In this document: one piece after another, positions 7,406 through 15,385 of the stretch
Numbering within the stretch: the stretch's first letter is position 1
Layout of the letters: each line of letters starts with the position of its first letter
Origin: JBBRYB01 sp038238115
Lineage (GTDB): Bacteria > Actinomycetota > Actinomycetes > Propionibacteriales > Nocardioidaceae
Direction of reading: 5' to 3'
DNA length: 64,000 nt
Assembly: GCA_038238115.1 (NCBI GenBank)
Contig: JBBRYB010000005.1
Location: 1-64,000 of the forward strand
Position numbers and translations under genes: made by a program
The notes under the pieces: generated by a model
Seen by the model: only the letters and a program-made list of their open reading frames with translations
The model's database searches: none
What the model was told of the DNA's origin: nothing

Positions 7406-9156
7406 CGCAGGGCCTCCTCGTCGACGCGTGCGACCCAGGCCGAGAACCGCTCATCGCTGTCACGATCGGCTAGGAAGTGACGCACGACGCGCTCGACATA
7501 GTCGGTGAGCTGGTCGCTCGTGACCTTGTGGGCGCGCAGCTTGCGGCCGAATCCGGCTTCGAGCCCGACCCCTCCTCCGAGGTGCACCTGGAACCCCTCG
7601 ACGTGGTTGCCGTCGTCGTCGAGCACGAGCTGTCCCTTGAGCCCGATGTCGGCGACCTGGATGCGTGCGCACGAGTTGGGGCAGCCGTTGAGATGCACCG
7701 AGATCGGTGTGTCGAGCTCGGGAATTCGGCGTTCGAGCTCGGTGATCAGGTCAGCCGCCCGCCCCTTGGTCTCGACGATGGCGAGCTTGCAGAACTCGAT
7801 CCCCGTGCACGCCATCGTGGAGCGCCGCCACTGGCTCGGCTGCGCCGAGAGGCCGAGGCCGTCGAGGGCATTGACGAGCGAGTCGACCTGGTGCTTCTCG
7901 ACGTCGAGGATGATGAGCTTCTGGTACGGCGTCGTGCGGATCCGGGCGGAACCGTGTGACTCGATGAGGTCCGCGAGCTTGGTCAAGGTGGTGCCGCAGA
8001 TGCGCCCGACGGTGGGGGAGGCGCCGACGAAGTAGCGTCCGTCAGCCTGCTCGTGGACGCCGACGTGGTCGCCGTTCCCGAGCGGCTTGGGAGGCGGGTT
8101 GCCGTCGATCAGTGCGTGGCCGACGTACTCGTCCTCCAGCACCGCACGGAACTTCTCGACACCCCAGTCGGCGACCAGGAACTTCAGCCGGGCACGAGCC
8201 CTCAGCCGGCGGTAGCCGTAGTCCCGGAACAGCCCCACGACCGCCGTCCAGACCTCGGGAACGTCGTCGAGCGGCACCCAGACTCCGAGGCTCTTGGCCA
8301 GCATCGGGTTCGTCGACAGCCCCCCGCCGACCCAGACGTCGAAGCCGACCCCATGCTCGGGATCCACCGTCGGCACGAACGACACGTCGTTGACCTCGGG
8401 TGCCACGTCGAGGCTGGGGTGCCCGGTGATGGCGCTCTTGAACTTGCGGGGCAGGTTGGAGTACGCCGGGTCACCGATGTAGCGCTGGGTGATCTCGCGG
8501 ATCGCCGGCGTCGGGTCGATCAGCTCGTCGGCCGCGATCCCGGCGAGCGGACTGCCGAGCACGACGCGGGGGCAGTCGCCGCAGGCCTCCTGGGTACCGA
8601 GTCCGACCGCCTCGAGGCGGCTCCAGATCGCGGGCACGTCCTCGACCCGGACCCAGTGCAGCTGGATGTTCTGGCGGTCGGTGATGTCGGCGGTGTCTCG
8701 CGCATACGTCGTGGAGATGTCGGCGATCGTGCGCAGCTGCTCCGTCGTCAGCTGCCCGCCGTCGATGCGAATCCGGAGCATGAAGTACTCGTCGTCAAGC
8801 TCGGCCGGATCGAGCACGGCGGTCCGGCCCCCGTCGATACCGGGCCGCCGCTGCGTGTAGAGCCCCCACCAGCGGAACCGGCCGCGCAGGTCTGACGGGT
8901 CGATCGACGCGAAGCCGCCGTGGGCGTAGATGTTCTCGATCCGAGCGCGCACGTTGAGGGCGTCGTCGTCCTTCTTGGCCTGCTCGTTGGCGTTGAGCGG
9001 TTCGCGGTAGCCGAGTGCCCACTGGCCTTCGCCGCGAGTACGTCGCTGCGGTGGTGCCGTGGATGGGGAGCTCGTTGCCGGCGCTGAACCTGCTGGCGCT
9101 GAACTTGCTGGTGCTGCCGTGTGAGCGGGCTGGATGCCCGGGTGGACGGAAGTCAT
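7402..9156 (-). CDS. sir: Ferredoxin-dependent sulfite (nitrite/sulfite) reductase
   Basis: Reduces sulfite to sulfide with six electrons from ferredoxin. The 584-residue protein begins with an Ala/Ser/Pro-rich 40-residue stretch and then shows both ferredoxin-like halves of the family. The siroheme-4Fe-4S ligands are the two cysteine motifs CTGIEFC and NGCPNSC in the last third. Placement with APS reductase and the siroheme chelatase argues for sulfite over nitrite as substrate. TGAGGA precedes the ATG. A leader ORF and two hairpins lie in the 5' region, so expression is probably attenuated by sulfur supply. Confidence 0.92.
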   Translation of the reverse strand: MTSVHPGIQPAHTAAPASSAPAGSAPATSSPSTAPPQRRTRGEGQWALGYREPLNANEQAKKDDDALNVRARIENIYAHGGFASIDPSDLRGRFRWWGLYTQRRPGIDGGRTAVLDPAELDDEYFMLRIRIDGGQLTTEQLRTIADISTTYARDTADITDRQNIQLHWVRVEDVPAIWSRLEAVGLGTQEACGDCPRVVLGSPLAGIAADELIDPTPAIREITQRYIGDPAYSNLPRKFKSAITGHPSLDVAPEVNDVSFVPTVDPEHGVGFDVWVGGGLSTNPMLAKSLGVWVPLDDVPEVWTAVVGLFRDYGYRRLRARARLKFLVADWGVEKFRAVLEDEYVGHALIDGNPPPKPLGNGDHVGVHEQADGRYFVGASPTVGRICGTTLTKLADLIESHGSARIRTTPYQKLIILDVEKHQVDSLVNALDGLGLSAQPSQWRRSTMACTGIEFCKLAIVETKGRAADLITELERRIPELDTPISVHLNGCPNSCARIQVADIGLKGQLVLDDDGNHVEGFQVHLGGGVGLEAGFGRKLRAHKVTSDQLTDYVERVVRHFLADRDSDERFSAWVARVDEEALR

Positions 9157-9185
9157 GGCGTGTCCTCAGGTGCAGCCGCGCGGCT

Positions 9186-9236
9186 TCCGGCCGGCCGGAG
9201 TGTCTCGGCGGCTGTGGGCATCCCGCCTCAGCGGGA
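9186..9236 (-). promoter_or_regulatory. Two adjacent hairpins in the sulfur-operon leader
   Basis: Between the leader ORF and sir are a 6-bp stem with tetraloop (TCCCGC 9221-9226 against GCGGGA 9231-9236) and a 14-base self-complementary GC block at 9186-9199. Their position fits an attenuator or ribosome-site sequestering structure; this is inferred from complementarity only. Confidence 0.4.
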
Positions 9237-9273
9237 CGCGCGCGGCGATGTGGGAGAGCTTGGGGGTCGAGGG

Positions 9274-9366
9274 TTACGCCGACATACACATCATGCTGCG
9301 CGTCAAGCCAAAGTCCACGTGGCGGCGAGCCACGAGGTGGACGATGTAGCGAGCATGGGACGTCAT
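9274..9366 (-). CDS. Putative sulfur-gene leader peptide
   Basis: A 30-codon ORF, ATG 9366 to TAA 9274-9276, lies 117 bases before sir. Its core LVARRHVDFGLTRS ends in MMCMSA, so Met and Cys codons cluster just before the stop. Short peptides with an R-R-H-V-D core and late Cys residues are known upstream of actinobacterial sulfur-metabolism genes and are thought to sense cysteine supply by ribosome pausing. Here only one Cys is present but three Met codons surround it. No strong ribosome site is seen; an internal GTG 11 codons in is an alternative start. Confidence 0.65.
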   Translation of the reverse strand: MTSHARYIVHLVARRHVDFGLTRSMMCMSA

Positions 9367-9408
9367 GTGAATGATGGTCGCCGAGGATGCGGCTGGATGC
9401 AATTGCCC

Positions 9409-9437
9409 ATCTCAACCCGCGAGATCATATCTCAACC
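9409..9437 (-). promoter_or_regulatory. Direct repeat ATCTCAACC before the sulfur operon
   Basis: The 9-mer ATCTCAACC occurs at 9409-9417 and 9429-9437, exactly 20 bases (about two helical turns) apart, 43-71 bases upstream of the leader ORF. This arrangement suits a dimeric regulator near the promoter. The protein is not known. Confidence 0.4.
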
Positions 9438-9465
9438 TGTGGAATAGTCGCGGGTCCCGTGCTGC

Positions 9466-10746
9466 TCACCTGGTGGTCCACCCGGGGATGGGAAAGGGCT
9501 GGACGAACTCGCGTACCTCGCCGCGGACCTGCCGGGCGGCGGACGGGTTGCCGTGGGCTTCCGCGTCGATGACCTCGCTCATCCAGACGGCGATCTGCGG
9601 CATGTGCTCCTCGCGGAGCCCCCGCGTCGTGATCGACGAGGTGCCGAGCCGGATTCCCGAGGGGTCGAACGGCTTGCGGGGGTCGTAGGGCACGGTGTTG
9701 TAGTTGAGCTCGATGCCGGCACGGTCGAGCGCCTGCGCGGCCGGCTTGCCGCCGATGGCCTTGCTGGTGAGGTCTGCCAGGATGAGATGGTTGTCCGTTC
9801 CACCGGACACGAGGTCGAATCCCTTCTCGAGCAGCGCGGCTGCAAGGGCCTTCGCGTTCGCGACGATCTGTTGCGCGTAGGTCTTGAAGTCGTCGGTCGC
9901 GGCCTCCTTGAGGGCAACCGCGATCGCGGCCGTTGTGTGGTTGTGCGGGCCGCCCTGCAGGCCAGGGAAGACCGCACGGTCGAGCTTGGTGGCATGCTCG
10001 GCATCGCACATCAGCATCGCGCCACGCGGACCGCGCAGGGTCTTGTGCGTCGTTGTGGAGATCACCCCTGCATGACCGACCGGGCTGGGGTGGGCGCCTC
10101 CAGCGACCAGGCCAGCGATGTGAGCGATGTCGGCGGCCAGCACGGCGTCGACCTCGCGGGCGATCTCGGCGAACCGGTCGAACTCGATGGTGCGCGGGAT
10201 CGCCGTACCACCACAGAAAATCAGCTTCGGGCGCTCTGCGCGCGCCAGGGCACGGACCTCGTCGAAGTCGATCCGGCCGTCTTCCTTGCGGACGCCGTAC
10301 TGCACCGACCTGAACCACTTGCCCGTCGCGGAAACGCTCCAGCCGTGAGTCAGGTGACCGCCCATGGGCAGCGCCATGCCCATCACGGTGTCGCCCGGCT
10401 GGAGCAGGGCCAGATAGATCGCCAGGTTGGCGGGGGAGCCGGAGTAGGGCTGGACGTTGGCGTGGTCCACCCCGAAGAGGGACTTCGCCCGCTCGATGGC
10501 AATCGTCTCGACCTGGTCGATGAACTCCTGGCCCTCGTAGTAGCGCTTGCCCGCGTAGCCCTCGGAGTACTTGTTCGTCAGCACGCTACCGGTGGCGTCG
10601 AGCACTGCCTGTGACACGTAGTTCTCACTGGCGATCAGGCGGATCGACTCGCTCTGCCGGCGGCCCTCGGCGTCGATCAGCTCAGCAAGCTTGGGGTCGG
10701 CATCGGCGAGCGAGGCAGTGAGGCGTGCGGTCCGGGACTCAGTCAT
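9466..10746 (-). CDS. glyA: Serine hydroxymethyltransferase
   Basis: Interconverts serine and glycine, charging tetrahydrofolate with a one-carbon unit; PLP enzyme, cytosolic. The 426-residue protein is full length. PLP-lysine K235 sits in TTTHKTLRGPRG; DIAHIAGLVAGG and the N-terminal SENYVSQAV are also canonical. The ATG is 6 bases from a TAGGCT box, so the mRNA is probably leaderless. It is divergent from the BrkB-like gene, and downstream of it the sulfur operon begins on the same strand, a sensible neighbour because serine feeds cysteine synthesis. Confidence 0.96.
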   Translation of the reverse strand: MTESRTARLTASLADADPKLAELIDAEGRRQSESIRLIASENYVSQAVLDATGSVLTNKYSEGYAGKRYYEGQEFIDQVETIAIERAKSLFGVDHANVQPYSGSPANLAIYLALLQPGDTVMGMALPMGGHLTHGWSVSATGKWFRSVQYGVRKEDGRIDFDEVRALARAERPKLIFCGGTAIPRTIEFDRFAEIAREVDAVLAADIAHIAGLVAGGAHPSPVGHAGVISTTTHKTLRGPRGAMLMCDAEHATKLDRAVFPGLQGGPHNHTTAAIAVALKEAATDDFKTYAQQIVANAKALAAALLEKGFDLVSGGTDNHLILADLTSKAIGGKPAAQALDRAGIELNYNTVPYDPRKPFDPSGIRLGTSSITTRGLREEHMPQIAVWMSEVIDAEAHGNPSAARQVRGEVREFVQPFPIPGWTTR

Positions 10747-10752
10747 TGCGCC

Positions 10753-10758
10753 AGCCTA
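10753..10758 (-). promoter_or_regulatory. -10 box of glyA (leaderless)
   Basis: TAGGCT on the minus strand, 6 bases before the glyA ATG. Confidence 0.55.
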
Positions 10759-10869
10759 AGTCACATGATCGGCCCCGGATGGGCCGTGGTGGGAACGACA
10801 GCTCACGAGTCGGGCGCAGCCGAGAACGCGGCGCGTCCGTTGGTGCCGGGTTGTCCGCGCCCGTGTCGA

Positions 10870-10875
10870 TACCGT
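10870..10875 (+). promoter_or_regulatory. -10 box of the brkB-like gene (leaderless)
   Basis: TACCGT, 7 bases before ATG 10883. Confidence 0.5.
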
Positions 10876-10882
10876 AGACGCC

Positions 10883-11857
10883 ATGGCGTCGGACTCCGTG
10901 CGAAGCGCAGCCACGGCGCGGTCGCGGATGTTCGCGATCAAGGACGTGCTGTGGCGGCTCCTCACGTCCACGATCGGGTCCTGCTTCCGTCACCGAGTGA
11001 CGGGGCTGGCCGCCGAGGCGGCGTTCTTCGCGATCTTGTCGTTGCCGCCGCTTGTCTTCGGTCTTGCCGGCAGCATCACCTACATCGTCCGACGCGTCGA
11101 GCCGACCCAGATCGCGAGCTTCAAGACGTCCTTTCTCGATCTCAGCAGTCGGGTGCTGACGGACGAGTCGATCAAGGACGTCGTGGCACCGACGCTCAAC
11201 ACCGTGCTGAGAGGTGGCCGGTTCGACGTGATCTCGATCGGCTTCGTGTTGTCCTTGTGGTCGGGGTCGCGGGCGCTCAACGTCTTCGTCGACACGATCA
11301 CGATCATGTACGGCCTCGGCGGGCGGCGCGGCATCGTCCGGACCCGGATGCTGTCGTTCTCGCTGTACGTCATCGGGCTGGTCGTCGGCGTCGTCGTGCT
11401 GCCTCTGGTGCTGGCTGGTCCCCGCCTCGTCGACAGGTTCCTGCCGACTCGCTTCGACTTCCTCAACACGCTCTACTGGCCGACGGTGGTCGTGCTGAGC
11501 ATCGCCTTCCTCACTACCCTGTTCCACCTCTCCGTCCCGGTCCGCTCCTCATGGCGTCATGACACTCCCGGCGCCGTACTGGCCTTTGCCATGTGGGTCG
11601 TCGGCAGCTATCTGCTTCGGCTCACTCTGCAAAGCGCGACGACCTCCATCTACGGCCCGCTGGCCGCGCCGATCGCCGTCTTGCTGTGGCTCTACCTCAC
11701 CGCTCTTGCGGTCCTCATCGGTGCGGCCCTCAACGCGGCGTTCGATCGGGAGTGGCCAGAGTCGTCCACGGCAGGCGCCCGGCTGGAGATACTGCGCCGG
11801 CTGCGTCGCCGCCCACCCTTGCAACAGCGACAGACCAAGGACATCGAGGACATCTGA
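10883..11857 (+). CDS. YihY/BrkB family inner-membrane protein
   Basis: A 324-residue membrane protein. After a basic N-terminus it has the family block GLAAEAAFFAILSLPPLVFG, then about six hydrophobic segments (near 45-65, 120-140, 155-180, 200-220, 230-250 and 260-285) and an arginine-rich cytoplasmic tail. YihY/BrkB proteins were once called ribonuclease BN, which is now considered wrong; their transport role is not settled. Start ATG 10883 follows a TACCGT box by 7 bases. Convergent or tandem neighbours give no functional clue. Confidence 0.85.
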   Translation: MASDSVRSAATARSRMFAIKDVLWRLLTSTIGSCFRHRVTGLAAEAAFFAILSLPPLVFGLAGSITYIVRRVEPTQIASFKTSFLDLSSRVLTDESIKDVVAPTLNTVLRGGRFDVISIGFVLSLWSGSRALNVFVDTITIMYGLGGRRGIVRTRMLSFSLYVIGLVVGVVVLPLVLAGPRLVDRFLPTRFDFLNTLYWPTVVVLSIAFLTTLFHLSVPVRSSWRHDTPGAVLAFAMWVVGSYLLRLTLQSATTSIYGPLAAPIAVLLWLYLTALAVLIGAALNAAFDREWPESSTAGARLEILRRLRRRPPLQQRQTKDIEDI

Positions 11858-11872
11858 CCGTCCGTGACCCCG

Positions 11873-11922
11873 ATTCGTCCTGCTGGCGGTGGCTGGCCAT
11901 CCCCGACCTCGGCAGGACGAAT
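11873..11922. repeat. Dispersed palindromic repeat, single copy
   Basis: ATTCGTCCTGC and its complement GCAGGACGAAT bracket a 28-base centre, forming a hairpin 15 bases after the brkB-like stop. The centre (CTGGCCATCCCCGACC) is the reverse complement of the centre of the copies at 45618-45835, so this copy is inverted relative to them. Confidence 0.75.
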
Positions 11923-11966
11923 CGCAAGGGGGTGCATAATCCGTGGCGGGCGTCCGAGACCACGCC

Positions 11967-11972
11967 TACCCT
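11967..11972 (+). promoter_or_regulatory. -10 box of rsgA (leaderless)
   Basis: TACCCT, 6 bases before GTG 11979. Confidence 0.5.
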
Positions 11973-11978
11973 CAGATC

Positions 11979-13055
11979 GTGAGCGCACCCCTCCTGGACC
12001 TGGCCGCCTTCGGCTGGGACGCATCGTGGAGTGCGGCCGCGTCTGCATACGCAGATCTCGGCCGACCAGGTCGGATTTCTCGCGTCGACCGCGGTCTGTG
12101 CTCCGTGCTGACACTCGACGGTCCCGTGCGCGCCACGTTTGGCGGCGCCGTGCTCGAAGCCATGGTGGCCGACACGCTGTCCGCTCCCTGCACCGGCGAC
12201 TGGTGCATCGTGCGTGCGTGGCCCGACGGGCCGTTGACGATCGATGCCCTGCTGCCGCGGCGTACGGCGATCACGCGGGCCGAGGCGGCCGGGACATCGC
12301 GCGGCCAGGTTCTTGCCACCAACGTCGACCTTGCCGCGGTAGTGATCGCCCTGCATCCGGAGCCCAACCTCGGTCGGATCGAGCGCCTGTTGTCCCTGGT
12401 ATGGGAGAGCGGGGCGAGGCCGGTGATCGTCTTGACCAAGGCTGACGTGGTGGGAGATGCCGACGAGGTGGCCGCCGACGTCCGACGCCTGGCGACGGAC
12501 GTTGCGGTCGTCTGCACGAGCACGGCGACGGGCGCCGGCGTCGGCACCCTGCGCCGGCTGGTCGGGACCCGCGCGACGCTGGCCCTGATCGGTGCCTCGG
12601 GACACGGCAAGTCGTCGCTCAGCAACGCCTTGGTGGGCGCGCAGGCGCTGCGGACCGTGCAGATCCGCAAGGACGGCAAGGGCCGGCACACCTCGGTGCG
12701 CCGTGAGCTCGTCCTGCTGCCCGGGGGAGGCGCAGTGATCGACACGCCGGGTCTTCGGGGTGTCGGGCTGCAGGACGCCGCGGTCGGCATCCGCTCCACG
12801 TTTCCCGACATTGTGGCACTCGCCGAAGGGTGCCGCTTCACGAACTGTCGGCACCTCGAGGAGCCCGGTTGCGCGGTTCAGGCTGCGCTCGCCGCTGGCA
12901 GCCTTGCCGTACGCCGGCTGGACAGCTGGCACGCGCTGCACCGCGAGCAGCAGACGATGGCCGAGCGTGCCGAGGCCCGGTTGCACGGCCAGCTCCCCAA
13001 GGGAGCGAGACACCTGTCCAAGCAGCAGCGCGCCGCGCGTCGGTCGCGGTGGTGA
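11979..13055 (+). CDS. rsgA: Ribosome small-subunit biogenesis GTPase RsgA
   Basis: GTPase that helps the last maturation steps of the 30S subunit. The 358-residue protein has the family's permuted order: N-terminal OB fold, then G4 LTKADVV, G1 GASGHGKSS and G3 DTPGLRG, and finally the zinc-binding tail with EGCRFTNCRHLEEPGC (Cys, Cys, His, Cys). G1 follows G4, which is diagnostic. The start is placed at GTG 11979 because TACCCT ends 6 bases before it; an upstream in-frame GTG at 11943 would add 12 unlikely residues. The following GNAT gene overlaps the stop. Confidence 0.93.
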   Translation: MSAPLLDLAAFGWDASWSAAASAYADLGRPGRISRVDRGLCSVLTLDGPVRATFGGAVLEAMVADTLSAPCTGDWCIVRAWPDGPLTIDALLPRRTAITRAEAAGTSRGQVLATNVDLAAVVIALHPEPNLGRIERLLSLVWESGARPVIVLTKADVVGDADEVAADVRRLATDVAVVCTSTATGAGVGTLRRLVGTRATLALIGASGHGKSSLSNALVGAQALRTVQIRKDGKGRHTSVRRELVLLPGGGAVIDTPGLRGVGLQDAAVGIRSTFPDIVALAEGCRFTNCRHLEEPGCAVQAALAAGSLAVRRLDSWHALHREQQTMAERAEARLHGQLPKGARHLSKQQRAARRSRW

Positions 13056-13615
13056 CATCAGTGATGCCGGCCGCCGACGTCGTGCTTCGCCCAGAGGTCT
13101 CCGGCGACGAGGCGTCGGTGACGGCGGTCGTCGACGAGGCGTTCGGCAGACCCGCAGTGTCCAGACTGGTCGCGTCGCTTCGCCACACCGATGCCTGGGT
13201 CGACGGGTTGTCCTTCGTCGCGGAGCACGACCAGGAGGTGGTCGGCCACACCCTGCTCACCCGCTCGATCCTCGACGCCCCACGTCGCCTCGTTGACGTG
13301 CTGGTCCTGAGTCCGCTCGCCGTCGTGCCGGCGCATCAGCGCAGGGGCATCGGCGCGGCCCTCGTGAGGCATGCGCTCGCCCAGGCGCGGCTGCGGCCCG
13401 AGCCGCTCGTCTTTCTCGAAGGAAGTCCGCGGTACTACCCGCGGTTCGGTTTCGTACCGGCGGGCCGGCTCGGCTTTCGGCGACCGTCGCTGCGCATTCC
13501 GGAGCCGGCCTTCATGGTGGTCAGGTCGCCGTCGTACGAGCCGTGGATGACCGGCACCCTGGTCTACGCCGAACCGTTCTGGCGCCTCGACTGCGTCGGG
13601 CTTCGCGACCCGTGA
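13052..13615 (+). CDS. GNAT family N-acetyltransferase
   Basis: A 187-residue acetyltransferase resembling the YhbS type. LSPLAVVPAHQRRGIGAALVRHAL contains the acetyl-CoA loop, and FLEGSPRYYPRFGFVPA is the typical family C-terminal block with GxPxYYxxFGF. The substrate is not known. GTG 13052 overlaps the rsgA stop as GTGA, implying coupled translation; ATG 13064 is an equally possible start that removes four residues. Transcribed with rsgA. Confidence 0.85.
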   Translation: MTSVMPAADVVLRPEVSGDEASVTAVVDEAFGRPAVSRLVASLRHTDAWVDGLSFVAEHDQEVVGHTLLTRSILDAPRRLVDVLVLSPLAVVPAHQRRGIGAALVRHALAQARLRPEPLVFLEGSPRYYPRFGFVPAGRLGFRRPSLRIPEPAFMVVRSPSYEPWMTGTLVYAEPFWRLDCVGLRDP

Positions 13616-13633
13616 CCGCCGGCGCCTGAAGGC

Positions 13634-15385
13634 TCAGGCGGCCGGGCCGAGGACGACGGCCGACTCCGCGGGGAGCTCGACGGTGGCGTCGAGGACCTGC
13701 GTCCTGTCGGGCGCGTAGGCCAGCACCACTGCAGGACTCTCCGGGCCGGTGCGGTCCCACGCCACCCGCCGAGACTCGTCGGACAGGTTCACCACGACGA
13801 CGTGTTCGCCGCGGTGCATCACCACGGTCCGGGCCGCCTCGTCGTGGACCACACGCACCCGGTCGAGCCGCGGGTCGCCGAGATCAGGGCGTTCTCGACG
13901 CAGCTGGATCAAAGCGGCGTACCAGCGCAACAGTGAGGCGTGCGGCTCCTGGCCGACCTCGCTCCAGTCCAGCCGGGATCGCTCGGCGGTGCGGTCGGCC
14001 TGCGGGTCGGGGACGTCCCTGCGCTCCCAGCCGTGTGACGCGAACTCGTCACGTCGCCCACGACGCACCGCCTCCGCGATGCCGGGGTCGGTGTGGTCGG
14101 TAAAGTACTGCCATGGTGTCGACGCGCCCCACTCCTCGCCCATGAAGAGCATCGGGGTGCCGGGGCCGGTAAGCAGAAGCACCGCTCCGCACGCCAGCAA
14201 CCCCGGGGACAGCTGCGCCGACAGCCGGTCGCCCATGGCGCGGTTGCCGACCTGGTCGTGGTTCTGCAGCGAGACGACGAACCGCGACCCTGGCGTGCGG
14301 GCGCGGTCGACCGGGCGGCCGTGCGTGCGTCGGCGAAACGAGGAGTAGGTGCCGTCGTGCAGAAACACCCCTTCGAGCACCTTCACGAGTGCCCCGGGGG
14401 CGGCGAAGTCGGCGTAGTAGCCCTGGGTCTCGCCCGTGAGCAGCGTATGCAGAGCGTGGTGCACGTCGTCTGCCCATTGCGCGTCGAGACCCATGCCACC
14501 GGCCTCTCGGGGGGCGACCGTCAACGGGTCGTTGCGGTCGGACTCCGCGATCAGCCACAGCGGTCGACCGACCGACGCCGACAAGGCGCCGACTTCCGAG
14601 GCAAGCTCCTCCAGCAGCGTGATCGCACGGTCGTCGAAGAGGGCGTGGACGGCGTCCAGCCGCAGCCCGTCGACGTGGAAGTCATGCAGCCACATGAGCG
14701 CGTTGTCGATGATGAAGCGCCGCACGGTGTCGCTGTCCGCGTCATCGAGGTTGAGCGCGTCGCCCCAGGGTGTCCCGTAGCGGTTCGTGAAGTAGGGGCC
14801 GAACTCGCTCAGGTGGTTGCCGCTCGGCCCGAGGTGGTTGTAGACGACGTCGAGACACACGCCGAGCCCGCGGCCATGACAGGCGTCGACGAACCGGCAG
14901 AACGCGTCCGGTCCGCCGTAAGGCTCGTGGACGGCATACAGGCCGACACCGTCGTAACCCCAGCCGTAGCGACCGGGAAACGTGGCCAAGGGCATCACCT
15001 CGACCATGTCGACGCCGAGCAGCACCAGATGGTCGAGCCTGGCGATGGCCGCGTCCAGGGTGCCCTCGGGGGTGAAGGTGCCCACGTGCAGCTCATAGAT
15101 GACCGACCCCGGCAACTGCACACCACGCCACAGCGAGTCGGTCCACTTGAAGACCGCCATGTCGAAGACCTCGGCGGCCCCCTCAGGCCCGTCGGGAAGG
15201 CGCAGCGCCCGTGGGTCGCTGCGTGGCTCTGCGCCGTCGATGGCGAAGAAGTAACGAGTCCCGTTGTGGGCCGGCTGCTCGGTATGCCACCACCCGCCGT
15301 GGGCGGGCTCCATCGTCCGCCGCTCATCGTCGATCAGCAAGGACACAGCTGACTCGGCCTTGGGTGCCCAGACCTCGAATCTCAT
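13634..15385 (-). CDS. treZ: Maltooligosyl trehalose trehalohydrolase
   Basis: Releases trehalose from maltooligosyl-trehalose, the last step of the TreYZ pathway. The 583-residue GH13 enzyme has an N-terminal E-set domain (FEVWAPKAESAVSL), then the barrel with LDVVYNHLG, nucleophile region DGLRLDAVHALFDD, acid/base Glu in LIAESDRND, and LQNHDQVGNR. Full length. ATG 15385 overlaps the treY stop (ATGA). It is third in the treX-treY-treZ operon. Confidence 0.95.
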   Translation of the reverse strand: MRFEVWAPKAESAVSLLIDDERRTMEPAHGGWWHTEQPAHNGTRYFFAIDGAEPRSDPRALRLPDGPEGAAEVFDMAVFKWTDSLWRGVQLPGSVIYELHVGTFTPEGTLDAAIARLDHLVLLGVDMVEVMPLATFPGRYGWGYDGVGLYAVHEPYGGPDAFCRFVDACHGRGLGVCLDVVYNHLGPSGNHLSEFGPYFTNRYGTPWGDALNLDDADSDTVRRFIIDNALMWLHDFHVDGLRLDAVHALFDDRAITLLEELASEVGALSASVGRPLWLIAESDRNDPLTVAPREAGGMGLDAQWADDVHHALHTLLTGETQGYYADFAAPGALVKVLEGVFLHDGTYSSFRRRTHGRPVDRARTPGSRFVVSLQNHDQVGNRAMGDRLSAQLSPGLLACGAVLLLTGPGTPMLFMGEEWGASTPWQYFTDHTDPGIAEAVRRGRRDEFASHGWERRDVPDPQADRTAERSRLDWSEVGQEPHASLLRWYAALIQLRRERPDLGDPRLDRVRVVHDEAARTVVMHRGEHVVVVNLSDESRRVAWDRTGPESPAVVLAYAPDRTQVLDATVELPAESAVVLGPAA

